A DNA stretch of 64,000 nt from NCBI GenBank assembly GCA_017456765.1, contig JAFTIR010000039.1, forward strand, positions 1 to 64,000, given 5' to 3'. Positions 43,912-52,442 of the stretch are shown here, piece after piece. Below the pieces are notes generated by a model. It was not told the origin of the DNA, searched no databases, and worked only from the letters and a program-made list of their open reading frames with translations. A program made the position numbers and the translations under genes. The number at the start of each line of letters is the position of its first letter. Within the stretch, counting starts at the first letter, position 1. This DNA is from Clostridia bacterium (GTDB lineage Bacteria; Bacillota; Clostridia; Oscillospirales; CAG-382).

Positions 43912-44730
43912 ATGAGTCAGAAAAGAATACTTTTTATCGGTGCGCATCCCGATGATGCGGACATCCTTTGTGGCGGTACTGCTATAAAACTCTCCCGAGC
44001 AGGACATTTGGTGAAGTTTGTTTCGGTTACAAACGGAGATACAGGTCACCACATCCTTTCTCGTGCGGAAACCGCACGTGTTCGTGCGCAGGAAGCGCAG
44101 AAGGCGGCAAAGGCATTCGGACTTTGTGAATATCAGATTCTTGAGCATGACTGCGGAATCGAACCCTCGGTTGAAAACCGCAGAGAAATTGTTCGCCTTA
44201 TTCGCGAGTTTGCTCCTGATGTACTTATTTCTCACCGTTTGTGCGACTATCACCCCGACCACCGTGCAACGGCACAGCTTGTGCAGGACTGTGCATATGT
44301 CTGCATGGTACCGCATTTTTGCGAGGATTCACCCATCCCCGAAAAAGCTCCGGTGTTTGCTTTCGCATATGACCACTTTGTTGAGCCTCGTGTACATCGT
44401 GCGGATGCTGCAATAGAGGTTGATTCCGTGATAGAAGAAAAGATTACGGCTCTTTCAAACCATGTTTCGCAGATGTTTGAGTGGCTTCCTTGGGTAGACG
44501 GAGATAGAGATTTTGATGCTTCGAAGCTCAGCGAGCAAGAGAAGCGTGATTATGTAGAGGGTCGTTGCATGGGTCGCCAGAAAAAAGCGGCAGATGAAAA
44601 CAGAGAGCGTCTTATTGCCGCATACGGCAAGGAAAAGGGTTCAGCTGTTGTTTATGCAGAAACCTTTGAACAGTCCCCGTACTCTCGCACTGTTTCTGTC
44701 GAAGAATTTCAGGCACTTCTTGAGCCTTAA
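43912..44730 (+). CDS. PIG-L/LmbE family deacetylase
   Basis: A 272-residue zinc-dependent deacetylase-like protein. It has the N-terminal motif IGAHPDDADILCGGTA and the second metal motif HRLCDYHPDHRAT. Family members remove acetyl groups from N-acetylglucosamine conjugates such as thiol or lipid precursors. GGAGG precedes the ATG. It comes 32 bases after nadA and may share the transcript. The substrate is unknown. Confidence 0.9.
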   Translation: MSQKRILFIGAHPDDADILCGGTAIKLSRAGHLVKFVSVTNGDTGHHILSRAETARVRAQEAQKAAKAFGLCEYQILEHDCGIEPSVENRREIVRLIREFAPDVLISHRLCDYHPDHRATAQLVQDCAYVCMVPHFCEDSPIPEKAPVFAFAYDHFVEPRVHRADAAIEVDSVIEEKITALSNHVSQMFEWLPWVDGDRDFDASKLSEQEKRDYVEGRCMGRQKKAADENRERLIAAYGKEKGSAVVYAETFEQSPYSRTVSVEEFQALLEP

Positions 44731-44782
44731 GACCGCAGGATATAGAAAAGTCCATGTAAGAATAAAAATTCCAAAAAAACAC

Positions 44783-44811
44783 TTGACAAACAGAGATTCC
44801 TATGGTATACT
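44783..44811 (+). promoter_or_regulatory. Promoter of the rplU operon
   Basis: TTGACA, 17-base spacer, TATACT. Confidence 0.85.
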
Positions 44812-44817
44812 AACAAA

Positions 44818-44897
44818 GCCGCATGATAGGGGTCTCTAATTTTATGCCCATTTTTATGAGCGTAAAACCTCTTATATCAGCGAGTTCTATATGAAAG
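44818..44897 (+). ncRNA. Probable ribosomal protein L21 leader
   Basis: An 80-base structured leader directly before rplU, with GGGGTCTCTAATTTTATG and AGCGTAAAACCTCTTATA elements and a closing AGAGAGG. Position and size fit the L21 leader of Firmicutes, thought to mediate autogenous control. Pairing was not modelled. Confidence 0.6.
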
Positions 44898-44910
44898 AGA
44901 GGTGCTTTTC

Positions 44911-45207
44911 GTGTACGCAATCATTATGACAGGCGGAAAGCAGTATAAGGTTCAGGAAGGCGACATCATCTTCGTTGAAAAGCTCGGCGTAGAAGAAAAT
45001 GAAAAGGTTTCTTTTGACGTAATTGCAGCTTCCACAGAAGGCGGTATCAAGACAGGCGATACAGGTGTTACTGTTGAAGGTACTGTTCTCAGAAACGCAA
45101 AGGCTAAGAAGGTTGTTGTGTTCAAGTACAAGTCCAAGAAGGGCGAAAAGAAGAAGCAGGGCCACAGACAGCCTTATTCTAAGGTACAGATCACAAAGAT
45201 CGGTTAA
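44911..45207 (+). CDS. rplU: 50S ribosomal protein L21
   Basis: A 98-residue ribosomal protein with the L21 start YAIIMTGGKQYKVQEGD and the C-terminal GHRQPYSKVQITKI. The GTG at 44911 is chosen because it gives the conserved N-terminus and follows GAGAGG. The codons are strongly biased as expected. It opens the rplU-prp-rpmA cluster behind its own promoter and leader. Confidence 0.97.
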   Translation: MYAIIMTGGKQYKVQEGDIIFVEKLGVEENEKVSFDVIAASTEGGIKTGDTGVTVEGTVLRNAKAKKVVVFKYKSKKGEKKKQGHRQPYSKVQITKIG

Positions 45208-45212
45208 TTGAC

Positions 45213-45548
45213 ATGACAAGAGTAATATTTGAAAAAAACGAGGACACTGCCTACGGCAGAATTCGTTCCGAAGGGCATTCGGGATACGCGGAAGAAGGCT
45301 CGGACATTGTATGTGCGGCAATTTCCTCTGCAACAGAACTCGTTGTGAATATTCTCGAACAGTTTTCTGTCGACATCGACGTCGAGGTCGATGAGGAAAC
45401 ACCAAGTGTTCTTGTTATAATTCTTGACGGTGAGGATAACCGCAAAAAGAAGAATGTAATCAAGAATATTGTAGAGGGATACAAAAGCTACATTAGTGAT
45501 TTAGCCGAAGCGTATCCGGAATTTATAGAAACATCAACGGAGGTGTAA
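45213..45548 (+). CDS. prp: Ribosomal-processing cysteine protease Prp
   Basis: A 111-residue protein with the conserved His in [21 protein letters not shown] and the Cys of the same stretch (DIVCAA), the catalytic pair of Prp. It removes the N-terminal extension of L27, whose gene follows four bases after the Prp stop. The L27 leader in this window carries the Prp site, so both halves of the system are present. Confidence 0.95.
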   Translation: MTRVIFEKNEDTAYGRIRSEGHSGYAEEGSDIVCAAISSATELVVNILEQFSVDIDVEVDEETPSVLVIILDGEDNRKKKNVIKNIVEGYKSYISDLAEAYPEFIETSTEV

Positions 45549-45552
45549 TAAA

Positions 45553-45831
45553 ATGTTAAGATTAAACATTCAGTTTTTCGCTCATAAAAAGGGTGTTGGT
45601 TCTACAAAGAACGGTAGAGACTCTGAATCCAAGAGACTCGGCGTAAAGAGAGCTGACGGTCAGCCCGTTCTCGCTGGTAACATTCTCGTTAGACAGCGCG
45701 GAACACATATCCATCCCGGCGTAAACGTTGGCAAGGGTTCTGACGACACACTTTTCGCACTTGTTAGCGGTAAGGTTAAGTTTGAACATATGGCCGGCGG
45801 CAAGAAGCGCGTTAGCGTTTACGAAGCATAA
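45553..45831 (+). CDS. rpmA: 50S ribosomal protein L27 with Prp-cleavable leader
   Basis: A 92-residue protein. The first ten residues [10 protein letters not shown] form the Firmicutes-type leader, and cleavage after FFA exposes [14 protein letters not shown], the peptidyl-transferase-reaching N-terminus. The remainder ([20 protein letters not shown]) is standard L27. GGAGGTG precedes the ATG. A terminator follows. Confidence 0.97.
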   Translation: MLRLNIQFFAHKKGVGSTKNGRDSESKRLGVKRADGQPVLAGNILVRQRGTHIHPGVNVGKGSDDTLFALVSGKVKFEHMAGGKKRVSVYEA

Positions 45832-45852
45832 CGCTTGTCAGAATAGGTTGAA

Positions 45853-45884
45853 TGAGGCTGTTGGGATACCCTGACAGCCTTTTA
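45853..45884 (+). terminator. Terminator after rpmA
   Basis: AGGCTGT and ACAGCCT hairpin followed by TTTT, separating rpmA from obgE at least partly. Confidence 0.75.
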
Positions 45885-45931
45885 TCTTGATTTTTAAATA
45901 AACGTCAATCTCCAGAACAGGAGGCGAAGTA

Positions 45932-47218
45932 ATGTTTATAGATAAAGTAAAAATATATATAAAAGCAGGAAACGGCGGTAACGGCTGTGTTTCCTTCAGA
46001 CGTGAAAAATACGTTTCCCATGGCGGACCTGACGGTGGCGACGGCGGAAAAGGCGGAGACGTTATATTTGTGGCAGATGAGGGTAAGAATACTCTCCTTG
46101 ACTTTAAGTACAGAAGAAAGTTTGTGGCTCCCAACGGCGGCGATGGCACTGCAAAAAAATTCCACGGTGCCACTGCTGAAAACATTGAAATTCCAGTTCC
46201 TCCCGGAACTGTTATAAAGGATGCACAGAGCGGTAGAATTATCAAGGATATGTCTGATGCAGATGTTGCAGAAACAGGGAGATTTACAATTCTCAAAGGC
46301 GGCAAGGGCGGCTTTGGCAATACTCATTTTGCAACCCCTACACGTCAGGCACCAAACTTTGCAAAGGCGGGCATAAAGGGAAAAGAGCTTGAGGTTGAGC
46401 TTGAACTCAAAATGCTTGCAGATGCGGGTCTTGTGGGTATGCCGAGTGCAGGTAAGAGCACAATCGTGTCAATGGTAAGCGCGGCAAAACCCAAAATTGC
46501 CGAGTATCACTTCACAACACTTTCTCCCGTTCTCGGAGTGGTCGATGCAAAGGCAGGCTCGTATGTCCTTGCAGATATTCCCGGTCTTATTGAGGGAGCA
46601 AGTGACGGAGAGGGACTTGGACACCAATTCCTCAGACACGTTGAAAGATGCAGACTTCTTGTAAATGTAGTTGATGCATCTGGTTATGAGGGCAGAGACC
46701 CTGTTGAGGATATAAAGGTTATCAACGAGGAGCTCCAGAAGTATAGTCCCGAGCTTGCGTCGAGACCCAGAATTATTGCGGCTAATAAAATTGACATGAT
46801 GCCTGAAGAGAATAAGGCGGCACTTGAAGCATTTGCAAAGGAAACAAATACCCCTATAATCTTCATGTGTGCAGGAATAGGCGAGGGCACAGATGAGCTC
46901 AAGGAGCTTATCGGCAAGATGCTGCAGGATTTGCCTCCGCTTAAAATTTACGAGGCAGACTATACAATCGCAGACGAGCTTGATAATGAAGAAGTTTCTG
47001 AGGAAATCACCGTTACAAATGTCAACGGACTTTATGTTGTCGAAGCTCCGAGAATCATCAAGGTTATCGAGTCTATTAACTTCAATGACTATGAATCAAT
47101 GGCATATTTCCAGAAAGTACTGAGAAATTCCGGTATTATTGAGGCACTTGAAGCTAAAGGCATCAAGGATGGAGATACTGTCAGCATTTATGATGTGGAA
47201 TTTGATTATTATAAATAG
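45932..47218 (+). CDS. obgE: GTPase ObgE/CgtA
   Basis: A 428-residue GTPase with all three Obg parts: the glycine-rich N-terminal fold (GNGGNGCVSFRREKYVSHGG), the G domain (GMPSAGKST, DIPGLIEGASDGEGLGHQFLRH, NKIDMM) and a C-terminal OCT domain of about 80 residues. It acts in 50S maturation and stress signalling. CAGGAGG precedes the ATG. It completes the conserved L21-L27-Obg neighbourhood. Confidence 0.97.
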   Translation: MFIDKVKIYIKAGNGGNGCVSFRREKYVSHGGPDGGDGGKGGDVIFVADEGKNTLLDFKYRRKFVAPNGGDGTAKKFHGATAENIEIPVPPGTVIKDAQSGRIIKDMSDADVAETGRFTILKGGKGGFGNTHFATPTRQAPNFAKAGIKGKELEVELELKMLADAGLVGMPSAGKSTIVSMVSAAKPKIAEYHFTTLSPVLGVVDAKAGSYVLADIPGLIEGASDGEGLGHQFLRHVERCRLLVNVVDASGYEGRDPVEDIKVINEELQKYSPELASRPRIIAANKIDMMPEENKAALEAFAKETNTPIIFMCAGIGEGTDELKELIGKMLQDLPPLKIYEADYTIADELDNEEVSEEITVTNVNGLYVVEAPRIIKVIESINFNDYESMAYFQKVLRNSGIIEALEAKGIKDGDTVSIYDVEFDYYK

Positions 47219-47221
47219 GAA

Positions 47222-47247
47222 AAGGAAGGCTTCCGCCTTCCTTTTTA
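47222..47247 (+). terminator. Terminator after obgE
   Basis: AGGAAGGC-TTCC-GCCTTCCT hairpin followed by TTTT. Confidence 0.88.
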
Positions 47248-47268
47248 TGTGTATTGAATTTCTGCCGA

Positions 47269-48114
47269 TTAAAGAGTGTTAAGAATCTTCATGAGCTCCT
47301 GCACAGCAAAAGCATACTTCATGGCTTTGTGCTCTGTGAAAGCACTTGCCATAACGCCTGCGTCCGTGGGAAGTGTGAATTTTGTAAGGTGGGGTTCCAT
47401 AGCAACAAAGCCACGATAGCCGTTCTTGTAAATATCTGAGAGAATCTCCTGGATGTGTCCGTCGCCCCAGCCGGCAGGAACAACCTCTTCGCCACCATTG
47501 TTATCCTTGATGTGGATATATTCAATGTAAGGCTTTAACATTTCGTATGCTTCAAGACAGTCTTGTCCACATTCAATAAAGTTAGAAAAGTCAAAGGCAC
47601 AACGGAAGTTTGGTGACTGAATACGCTCAAAGAGTGTCTTACATCTGCTTGCAACGTTTCCGTAGATACCCTTTTCGTTTTCGTGAAGAAGAATCACATC
47701 ATTTTCTTCTGCATATTTTACGAGCTTTTCAAGTCTTTCAACAACCCAGTCTGTGTAGGAGTCGAAATCTGAGTCTGCGGGAAGATAGAACGAGAACATT
47801 CTTATGTACTTTGTACCGGCCTTCTTTGCAACATTAACAACACGCTTGAACTGTTCGAAGTGTGCATCGAAATCACCGTCGGTTTTCATTTTACCGATGA
47901 AAGAGCCTATGCAGGTAACTTCAAGGTTGTAGTTGCGACCCATCTGAAGAACTGCATCAATAACCTCGTCGGAAAAGTCAAGAGGATTTCTTGCATTTAT
48001 AAGTCTGAAATCGTAGTATTTGATTCCGAGTGTCTTGAGTGCTTCAAACTGAATTGGGTTATAGTCGTGGATTTCATCACAAAAACCTGTGATTCTGAGT
48101 TTTGTATTAAGCAT
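47269..48114 (-). CDS. Sugar phosphate isomerase/epimerase-like TIM barrel
   Basis: A 281-residue xylose-isomerase-like barrel. Likely metal ligands are Glu in LLHENEKG, Asp in CAFDFSNF, His in IHIKD and Glu in FVAMEPH. It may epimerise a keto sugar or oxidised sugar. The ATG at 48114 follows GGAGG; an earlier ATG at 48132 has none. It has its own promoter just past the AraC gene, so it need not belong to that module. It is distantly related in fold to the protein encoded at 8561-9400. Confidence 0.84.
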   Translation of the reverse strand: MLNTKLRITGFCDEIHDYNPIQFEALKTLGIKYYDFRLINARNPLDFSDEVIDAVLQMGRNYNLEVTCIGSFIGKMKTDGDFDAHFEQFKRVVNVAKKAGTKYIRMFSFYLPADSDFDSYTDWVVERLEKLVKYAEENDVILLHENEKGIYGNVASRCKTLFERIQSPNFRCAFDFSNFIECGQDCLEAYEMLKPYIEYIHIKDNNGGEEVVPAGWGDGHIQEILSDIYKNGYRGFVAMEPHLTKFTLPTDAGVMASAFTEHKAMKYAFAVQELMKILNTL

Positions 48115-48143
48115 TTGTTTTTCCTCCGTCAAGTTATATTTGT

Positions 48144-48172
48144 ATTATATCATTGGTTGTGTTTTTTTTCAA
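48144..48172 (-). promoter_or_regulatory. Promoter of the isomerase gene
   Basis: Minus strand TTGAAA, 17-base spacer, TATAAT. Confidence 0.75.
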
Positions 48173-48176
48173 GAGC

Positions 48177-48923
48177 TTACTCGTCATTTTTTGAAAAAGA
48201 TACCGAAAGCCTTGTGGCGGCTTTCCAAAAGCCTGCATACGAGTCATAGCCGACGTATTGTGATATTTCTTTGAGAGACATGTCTGTGGAGCTGTGTAGC
48301 ATTTTTGCAATGCCAAGTCGTATTGAAGAGAGCTCTTCTTTAAAGCTGTTGCCTGTGTGTTTAACAACAAGTCTTTCGGTTTGTCTTTCCGAAAGATGAA
48401 GCTCCTTTGCCAAATCCGAAAGACAGATGTTACTGTTATAGTGAAGCAAAAGATATTCCCTGATTAAAAAACCGTAGTCGGTGACAGGATTTGCACAGAG
48501 CTTTTCAACAGGACAAAGCTGACTGCAGAACAGGGAAATATAGGAGGCAATTTTACTGTAGTCTTGTGAATTTCTGCACGCATCTATTTCGCCAAAAAAG
48601 TTTTCTATTGTAGATGTACCTATGCTGTATGATTTTGTTTCGCTTACGGTGTAATCAACCTGAAAGGCGTTGTGTATAACATCCTTGTCGCATTTTATGC
48701 AACAGTGAAAAACGTCGCATGGAATAACCGTTATACTTCCGTCGTTCAAAGGGTACAGCTCGTTGCCGATCCGGAAGATGGCATTGCCGCCGATAATCAG
48801 GTGGATTTCGGCAAAGTTGTGCTTGTGGAGATTTGAGGTTGGCTGGCTTGCCGTAAAAAAACCGTTCATAAAAAAAGCGCGGTGTTTTTGATTTGATGTC
48901 GTAATAATCAGCTCGTTGTACAT
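48177..48923 (-). CDS. AraC family transcriptional regulator
   Basis: A 248-residue regulator with an N-terminal cupin-type ligand domain (NLHKHNFAEIHLIIGGNAIF, with metal-like His spacing) and a C-terminal AraC double helix-turn-helix (LSDLAKELHLSERQTERLV, then ISQYVGYDSYAGFWKA). The ATG at 48923 follows AGGAA; a farther start lacks a ribosome binding site. It is divergent from the sialidase-fold pair, and an inverted repeat in the shared region is a candidate site. It probably senses a sugar handled by those genes. Confidence 0.9.
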   Translation of the reverse strand: MYNELIITTSNQKHRAFFMNGFFTASQPTSNLHKHNFAEIHLIIGGNAIFRIGNELYPLNDGSITVIPCDVFHCCIKCDKDVIHNAFQVDYTVSETKSYSIGTSTIENFFGEIDACRNSQDYSKIASYISLFCSQLCPVEKLCANPVTDYGFLIREYLLLHYNSNICLSDLAKELHLSERQTERLVVKHTGNSFKEELSSIRLGIAKMLHSSTDMSLKEISQYVGYDSYAGFWKAATRLSVSFSKNDE

Positions 48924-48962
48924 TTCACATTTCCTAATCTGACATTTAGTTTTATGAATTGT

Positions 48963-48992
48963 CAATGTGGAATATTTACATTTCGCACATTG
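48963..48992. promoter_or_regulatory. Inverted repeat between AraC gene and sialidase-like operon
   Basis: CAATGTG and CACATTG, perfect seven-base arms 16 bases apart, overlying the -35 and spacer of the rightward promoter. Confidence 0.6.
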
Positions 48993-49003
48993 TATTTTAT
49001 AAT
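48975..49003 (+). promoter_or_regulatory. Promoter of the sialidase-like/nanA operon
   Basis: TTTACA, 17-base spacer, TATAAT. Confidence 0.75.
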
Positions 49004-49045
49004 TGTATTATAGTAAAAAAATAAAAGGAAGTCAAGGTGATTGAC

Positions 49046-50104
49046 GTGAAATTGGTAAAAATCGGGGATGTGCAAACTGTTATGAGCAATCCCGACAGCA
49101 AACACAATTATTTCGGCTGGCCGACTGCCTGTCGTTTGCAGAATGGCAAAATTGCAGTTGTCGCATCGGGCTTTCGTCTCGGACACGTTTGTCCGTTTGG
49201 GAAAATGGTTATCAGCTACAGCGAGGACGAGGCGAATACGTACACCTATCCTGCACCCTTAATTGATACACCTTTAGATGACCGTGATGGCGGAATTGTT
49301 GCGTTTGGGAAAAGTGGTGTGATTGTCACATCTTTCAATAACAGCGCGGCATTTCAGCGGAGCAGTACAGATGACCCCTATCTTCTTTCTTACATAGATA
49401 CAATAACAGAGGAAGAAGAGAAGAAATATATCGGCTCAACATACAGGATAAGCCATGATTGCGGAACAACTTTCGGAGAAATACGCAAGAGTCCCGTAAC
49501 CATCCCCCATGGCCCGCTTGAAATGCCGAACGGCGAGCTTTTGTGGATTGGACGTCCCTATGACCACAGAAACGAAAAGGACTGCATAAAAGCATATAAA
49601 CTTCTTGAAAACGGAAAGTTTGAACTTTTGGGTGAAATAGAAAATGTGCAGAACAGTAATGGTGAAACGGCTGTTTCCTGTGAGCCTCACTCAATCCTGC
49701 TCCGTGACGGAAGTATCCTTACACAGATTCGTGTTCAACAGGCGGGTTTCTTTACAATATTCCAGTCCAAATCCTCCGACGGCGGAAGAACCTGGACAAC
49801 CCCAAGACAGATTCTTTCGGATTCGGGTGGGGCGCCGCCGCATCTTTTCAGACACTCATCGGGGCTTCTTATCTGTACATACGGATACAGACTTGCACCT
49901 TACGGCGTAAGAGTAATGTTCAGCCGCGATGAGGGAGAAACATGGGACGTAGACCATGACCTTTATATAAATAATGTAAGTCCCGATGTCGGATACCCTT
50001 CGACAGTTGAACTTTCGGACGGAAGTCTTGTAACAATTTTTTATGCCATTCCCGCGCAGGGAGAAAAAGCAAAAATAATGCAACAGAAATGGAGATTTGA
50101 ATGA
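49046..50104 (+). CDS. Sialidase-fold (BNR/Asp-box) protein, copy 1
   Basis: A 352-residue six-bladed propeller-type protein. Asp-box motifs are visible as SSDGGRTW and SRDEGETW, plus the degenerate SHDCGTTF. There is no signal peptide, so it is cytoplasmic. No FRIP motif is seen, so true sialidase activity is unproven. GTG at 49046 is chosen because its neighbour copy starts at the matching residue and AGGTGA lies before it. It is the first of a tandem pair followed by a NanA-type aldolase, which suggests intracellular release and cleavage of a nine-carbon or related keto sugar. Confidence 0.8.
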   Translation: MKLVKIGDVQTVMSNPDSKHNYFGWPTACRLQNGKIAVVASGFRLGHVCPFGKMVISYSEDEANTYTYPAPLIDTPLDDRDGGIVAFGKSGVIVTSFNNSAAFQRSSTDDPYLLSYIDTITEEEEKKYIGSTYRISHDCGTTFGEIRKSPVTIPHGPLEMPNGELLWIGRPYDHRNEKDCIKAYKLLENGKFELLGEIENVQNSNGETAVSCEPHSILLRDGSILTQIRVQQAGFFTIFQSKSSDGGRTWTTPRQILSDSGGAPPHLFRHSSGLLICTYGYRLAPYGVRVMFSRDEGETWDVDHDLYINNVSPDVGYPSTVELSDGSLVTIFYAIPAQGEKAKIMQQKWRFE

Positions 50105-50139
50105 ATCTCGTCTTATAACAAAAGCAAAGGTGAAAGAGC

Positions 50140-51207
50140 ATGAAAGTGATAAAAATCGGTGATGTTCAGACTGTTATGAGTAATCCTGATAGCAAGCACA
50201 ACTACTTTGGCTGGCCGACTGCCTGTCGTTTGCAGAACGGTAAAATTGCAGTTGTCGCATCGGGATTTCGTCTCGGACATGTTTGTCCGTTTGGGAAAAC
50301 GGTTATCAGCTACAGCGAGGACGAAGCGTGTACATATACTGTGCCTGCTCCCGTAATCGATACACCGTTGGATGACCGAGACGGCGGAATTGTTGCCTTT
50401 GGCAAAAGCAGTGTGATTGTAACATCTTTTAATAATACTGCAGCGTTTCAGCGAAAGAGCACACAGGACCCCTACTATCTTTCCTACATAGATACAATAA
50501 CCGAGGAGGATGAAAGCAAATATCTCGGCGTAACCTATAGAATAAGCAGAGACTTCGGTACTACATTCGGAGAAATCCGAAAGAGTCCTGTTTCAAATCC
50601 TCACGGTCCTATCGAAATGTCGAGTGGTGAGCTTTTGTGGGTGGGCAGACCCTTTGACAGAACCGGCGGAGATTTTATACAGGCGTATATTCAGGATAAG
50701 GATGAAGAATTCCACTATCTTGGCGGAATTGAAAACGCATGGAACAGCAAGGGAGAAGAAGCGACTTCCTGCGAGCCACATTCAATACTTCTAAAGGACG
50801 GAAGTATACTTACACAGATACGTGTTCAGAAAGCAGGCTACTATACAATATTCCAGTCCAAATCGTCTGACGGCGGACGGACATGGACAAAACCCAGACA
50901 GATTTTAGAGGATATGGGCGGCGTACCGCCTCACCTTTTCAGACATTCGTCGGGACTTTTGATTTGTACATACGGACGCATACTTGAACCCTTCGGTGTA
51001 GGGGTGATGTTCAGCCATGATGAAGGCGAAACATGGGACATTGGTCATGACTTGTATGTAAATCCCGTAAGCAATGATTGCGGCTATCCTACTACGGTAG
51101 AGCTTCGTGACGGCAGTCTTGTAACAGTTTTCTACGGAACACCCTCGGAGGGTGAACAATCAATAATAATGCAACAGAAATGGAGATTTGAAGATGATGA
51201 AATTTGA
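50140..51207 (+). CDS. Sialidase-fold (BNR/Asp-box) protein, copy 2
   Basis: A 355-residue protein highly similar to copy 1 over its full length, with long identical runs such as GWPTACRLQNGKIAVVASGF and the same Asp boxes SSDGGRTW and SHDEGETW. Differences concentrate in the loop around residues 185-215. It is cytoplasmic by sequence. AAAGGTGAAAG precedes the ATG. The end of the gene overlaps the aldolase start. The two copies probably arose by tandem duplication and may differ in substrate choice. Confidence 0.8.
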   Translation: MKVIKIGDVQTVMSNPDSKHNYFGWPTACRLQNGKIAVVASGFRLGHVCPFGKTVISYSEDEACTYTVPAPVIDTPLDDRDGGIVAFGKSSVIVTSFNNTAAFQRKSTQDPYYLSYIDTITEEDESKYLGVTYRISRDFGTTFGEIRKSPVSNPHGPIEMSSGELLWVGRPFDRTGGDFIQAYIQDKDEEFHYLGGIENAWNSKGEEATSCEPHSILLKDGSILTQIRVQKAGYYTIFQSKSSDGGRTWTKPRQILEDMGGVPPHLFRHSSGLLICTYGRILEPFGVGVMFSHDEGETWDIGHDLYVNPVSNDCGYPTTVELRDGSLVTVFYGTPSEGEQSIIMQQKWRFEDDEI

Positions 51208-52075
51208 AGGAATTATGCCGGCGCTTGTAACGCCGCTCGATAAAGACGAAAGAATTAACGTGCCTGTGTTGCACTCTCTTATTGGTTACTTTGTGAAAAA
51301 GGGCGCCGATGGATTTTACGTAGGCGGTGCAACGGGTGAGGGACTTGCGCTGAGACTTTCTGAAAGAATAATACTTGCGGAAGAGTCAATGCGTGCAATA
51401 GATAAAAAATGCCCCTGCATTATTCAGGTTGCTTCTACAAGCTTCAATGATGCAATTGACCTTGCAAAGCACGCAGAAAGCATAGGCGCAGACGCAATTT
51501 CCGCAACACCACCTCTCTTTTTTGGCTATGATGAGCATGATGTATACGAATATTACAAGAGACTTGCCGATGCTGTACATATCCCTGTAATGATATATTA
51601 CAATCCTGCGGCAGGTTTTAAGTTCAATGCAAAAATTGCGGCAAAGATGTTTGAGGTTGACAACATTACTGCAATCAAGTGGACAAGCTCTGATTACTTT
51701 GAAATGATTCGTCTTAAGGATTTGACTCACGGTGAAATGAACATCATAAACGGTCCCGACGAAATGCTTCTTATGGGGCTTTGTGCAGGAGCCGACGGCG
51801 GCATAGGTACTACATATAACTATATGTTTGATATGGTGAAGGCTGTATATGATAACTTTAAGGCGGGAGATTTGGCAGCGGCACAGCAAATGCAGAACAA
51901 GGTTGACAGAATTATTGGAGAAATGAAGAATTACCGAGCAATTCCTGCTACAAAGGCTATTCTTGAACAGATGGGATTTGCTGTAGGACATCCTTCGTTC
52001 CCCATGAAGCAGTACGACGAAAAAACAAAGAAGGAAATTTTTGAGGCTGCAAAAGGCGCAGGTCTTACAGTTTAG
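51194..52075 (+). CDS. N-acetylneuraminate lyase/dihydrodipicolinate synthase family aldolase
   Basis: A 293-residue TIM-barrel class I aldolase. GGATGEGLALRLSERI resembles the NanA form of the pyruvate-binding motif, the Tyr is in MIYYNPAAGF and the Schiff-base Lys in AIKWTSSDYF. It would split a 2-keto-3-deoxy acid such as sialic acid into pyruvate and an aldehyde sugar. The first of two adjacent ATGs follows GGAGA by seven bases and overlaps the preceding gene. No ManNAc kinase, epimerase or transporter is adjacent, so sialic acid is likely but not certain. Confidence 0.82.
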   Translation: MMKFEGIMPALVTPLDKDERINVPVLHSLIGYFVKKGADGFYVGGATGEGLALRLSERIILAEESMRAIDKKCPCIIQVASTSFNDAIDLAKHAESIGADAISATPPLFFGYDEHDVYEYYKRLADAVHIPVMIYYNPAAGFKFNAKIAAKMFEVDNITAIKWTSSDYFEMIRLKDLTHGEMNIINGPDEMLLMGLCAGADGGIGTTYNYMFDMVKAVYDNFKAGDLAAAQQMQNKVDRIIGEMKNYRAIPATKAILEQMGFAVGHPSFPMKQYDEKTKKEIFEAAKGAGLTV

Positions 52076-52117
52076 TAGTGGCGACCCTTGGTCGACCGTT
52101 AGGTTTGACAATTGTTT

Positions 52118-52147
52118 TGGGACGACTTTGGTCGTCCCCTTTTTTTG
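52118..52147 (+). terminator. Terminator of the sialidase-like/nanA operon
   Basis: GGGACGAC-TTT-GTCGTCCC-type hairpin followed by seven or more Ts. Confidence 0.88.
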
Positions 52148-52207
52148 TGTCATTGGGCGCTTCTTTTTCATAAACTGTAATATCCCACCATTAAGGAGGC
52201 ACACGCC

Positions 52208-52291
52208 GTGACAAATAACATAACCTCATTTCTGTCCGATAACCTCGGTCTTGTATTGCTCATAGTCCTTGTACTTATTCTTCTCCTTTAA
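52208..52291 (+). CDS. 27-residue hydrophobic peptide
   Basis: GTG start with AAGGAGG eight bases before it, then 27 codons to TAA. The product begins MTNNITSFLSDN and ends in a run of Leu/Ile/Val long enough for one membrane helix, with no charge at the C-terminus. It lies between two terminators, so it would need its own promoter, which was not clearly seen. No function is known; it could be a small membrane peptide or a toxin-like peptide. Confidence 0.6.
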   Translation: MTNNITSFLSDNLGLVLLIVLVLILLL

Positions 52292-52343
52292 TATCCATGA
52301 CAAAAAGCGGAAAATAAACGAAATATAAATTATATGGTTTTTG

Positions 52344-52381
52344 CCGTCCGAAAAATAATGAAAATCGGACGGTTATTTTTT
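52344..52381 (+). terminator. Terminator after the small peptide gene
   Basis: CCGTCCGA and TCGGACGG hairpin followed by a T-rich tail. Confidence 0.8.
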
Positions 52382-52402
52382 GTCGGATTTCCACTTGTTT
52401 AC

Positions 52403-52432
52403 TTGTATACCAATCATATACAGGTATACCAA
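52403..52432. promoter_or_regulatory. Repeated GTATACCAA elements before the CAP-domain gene
   Basis: GTATACCAA occurs at 52405 and 52424, 19 bases apart. TGTATA-N7-TATACA (52404-52422) and the palindrome GGTATACC (52423-52430) overlap them. The reverse complement, TTGGTATAC twice, recalls GntR/HutC-type sites. Confidence 0.5.
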
Positions 52433-52442
52433 ATTCCGAGTG

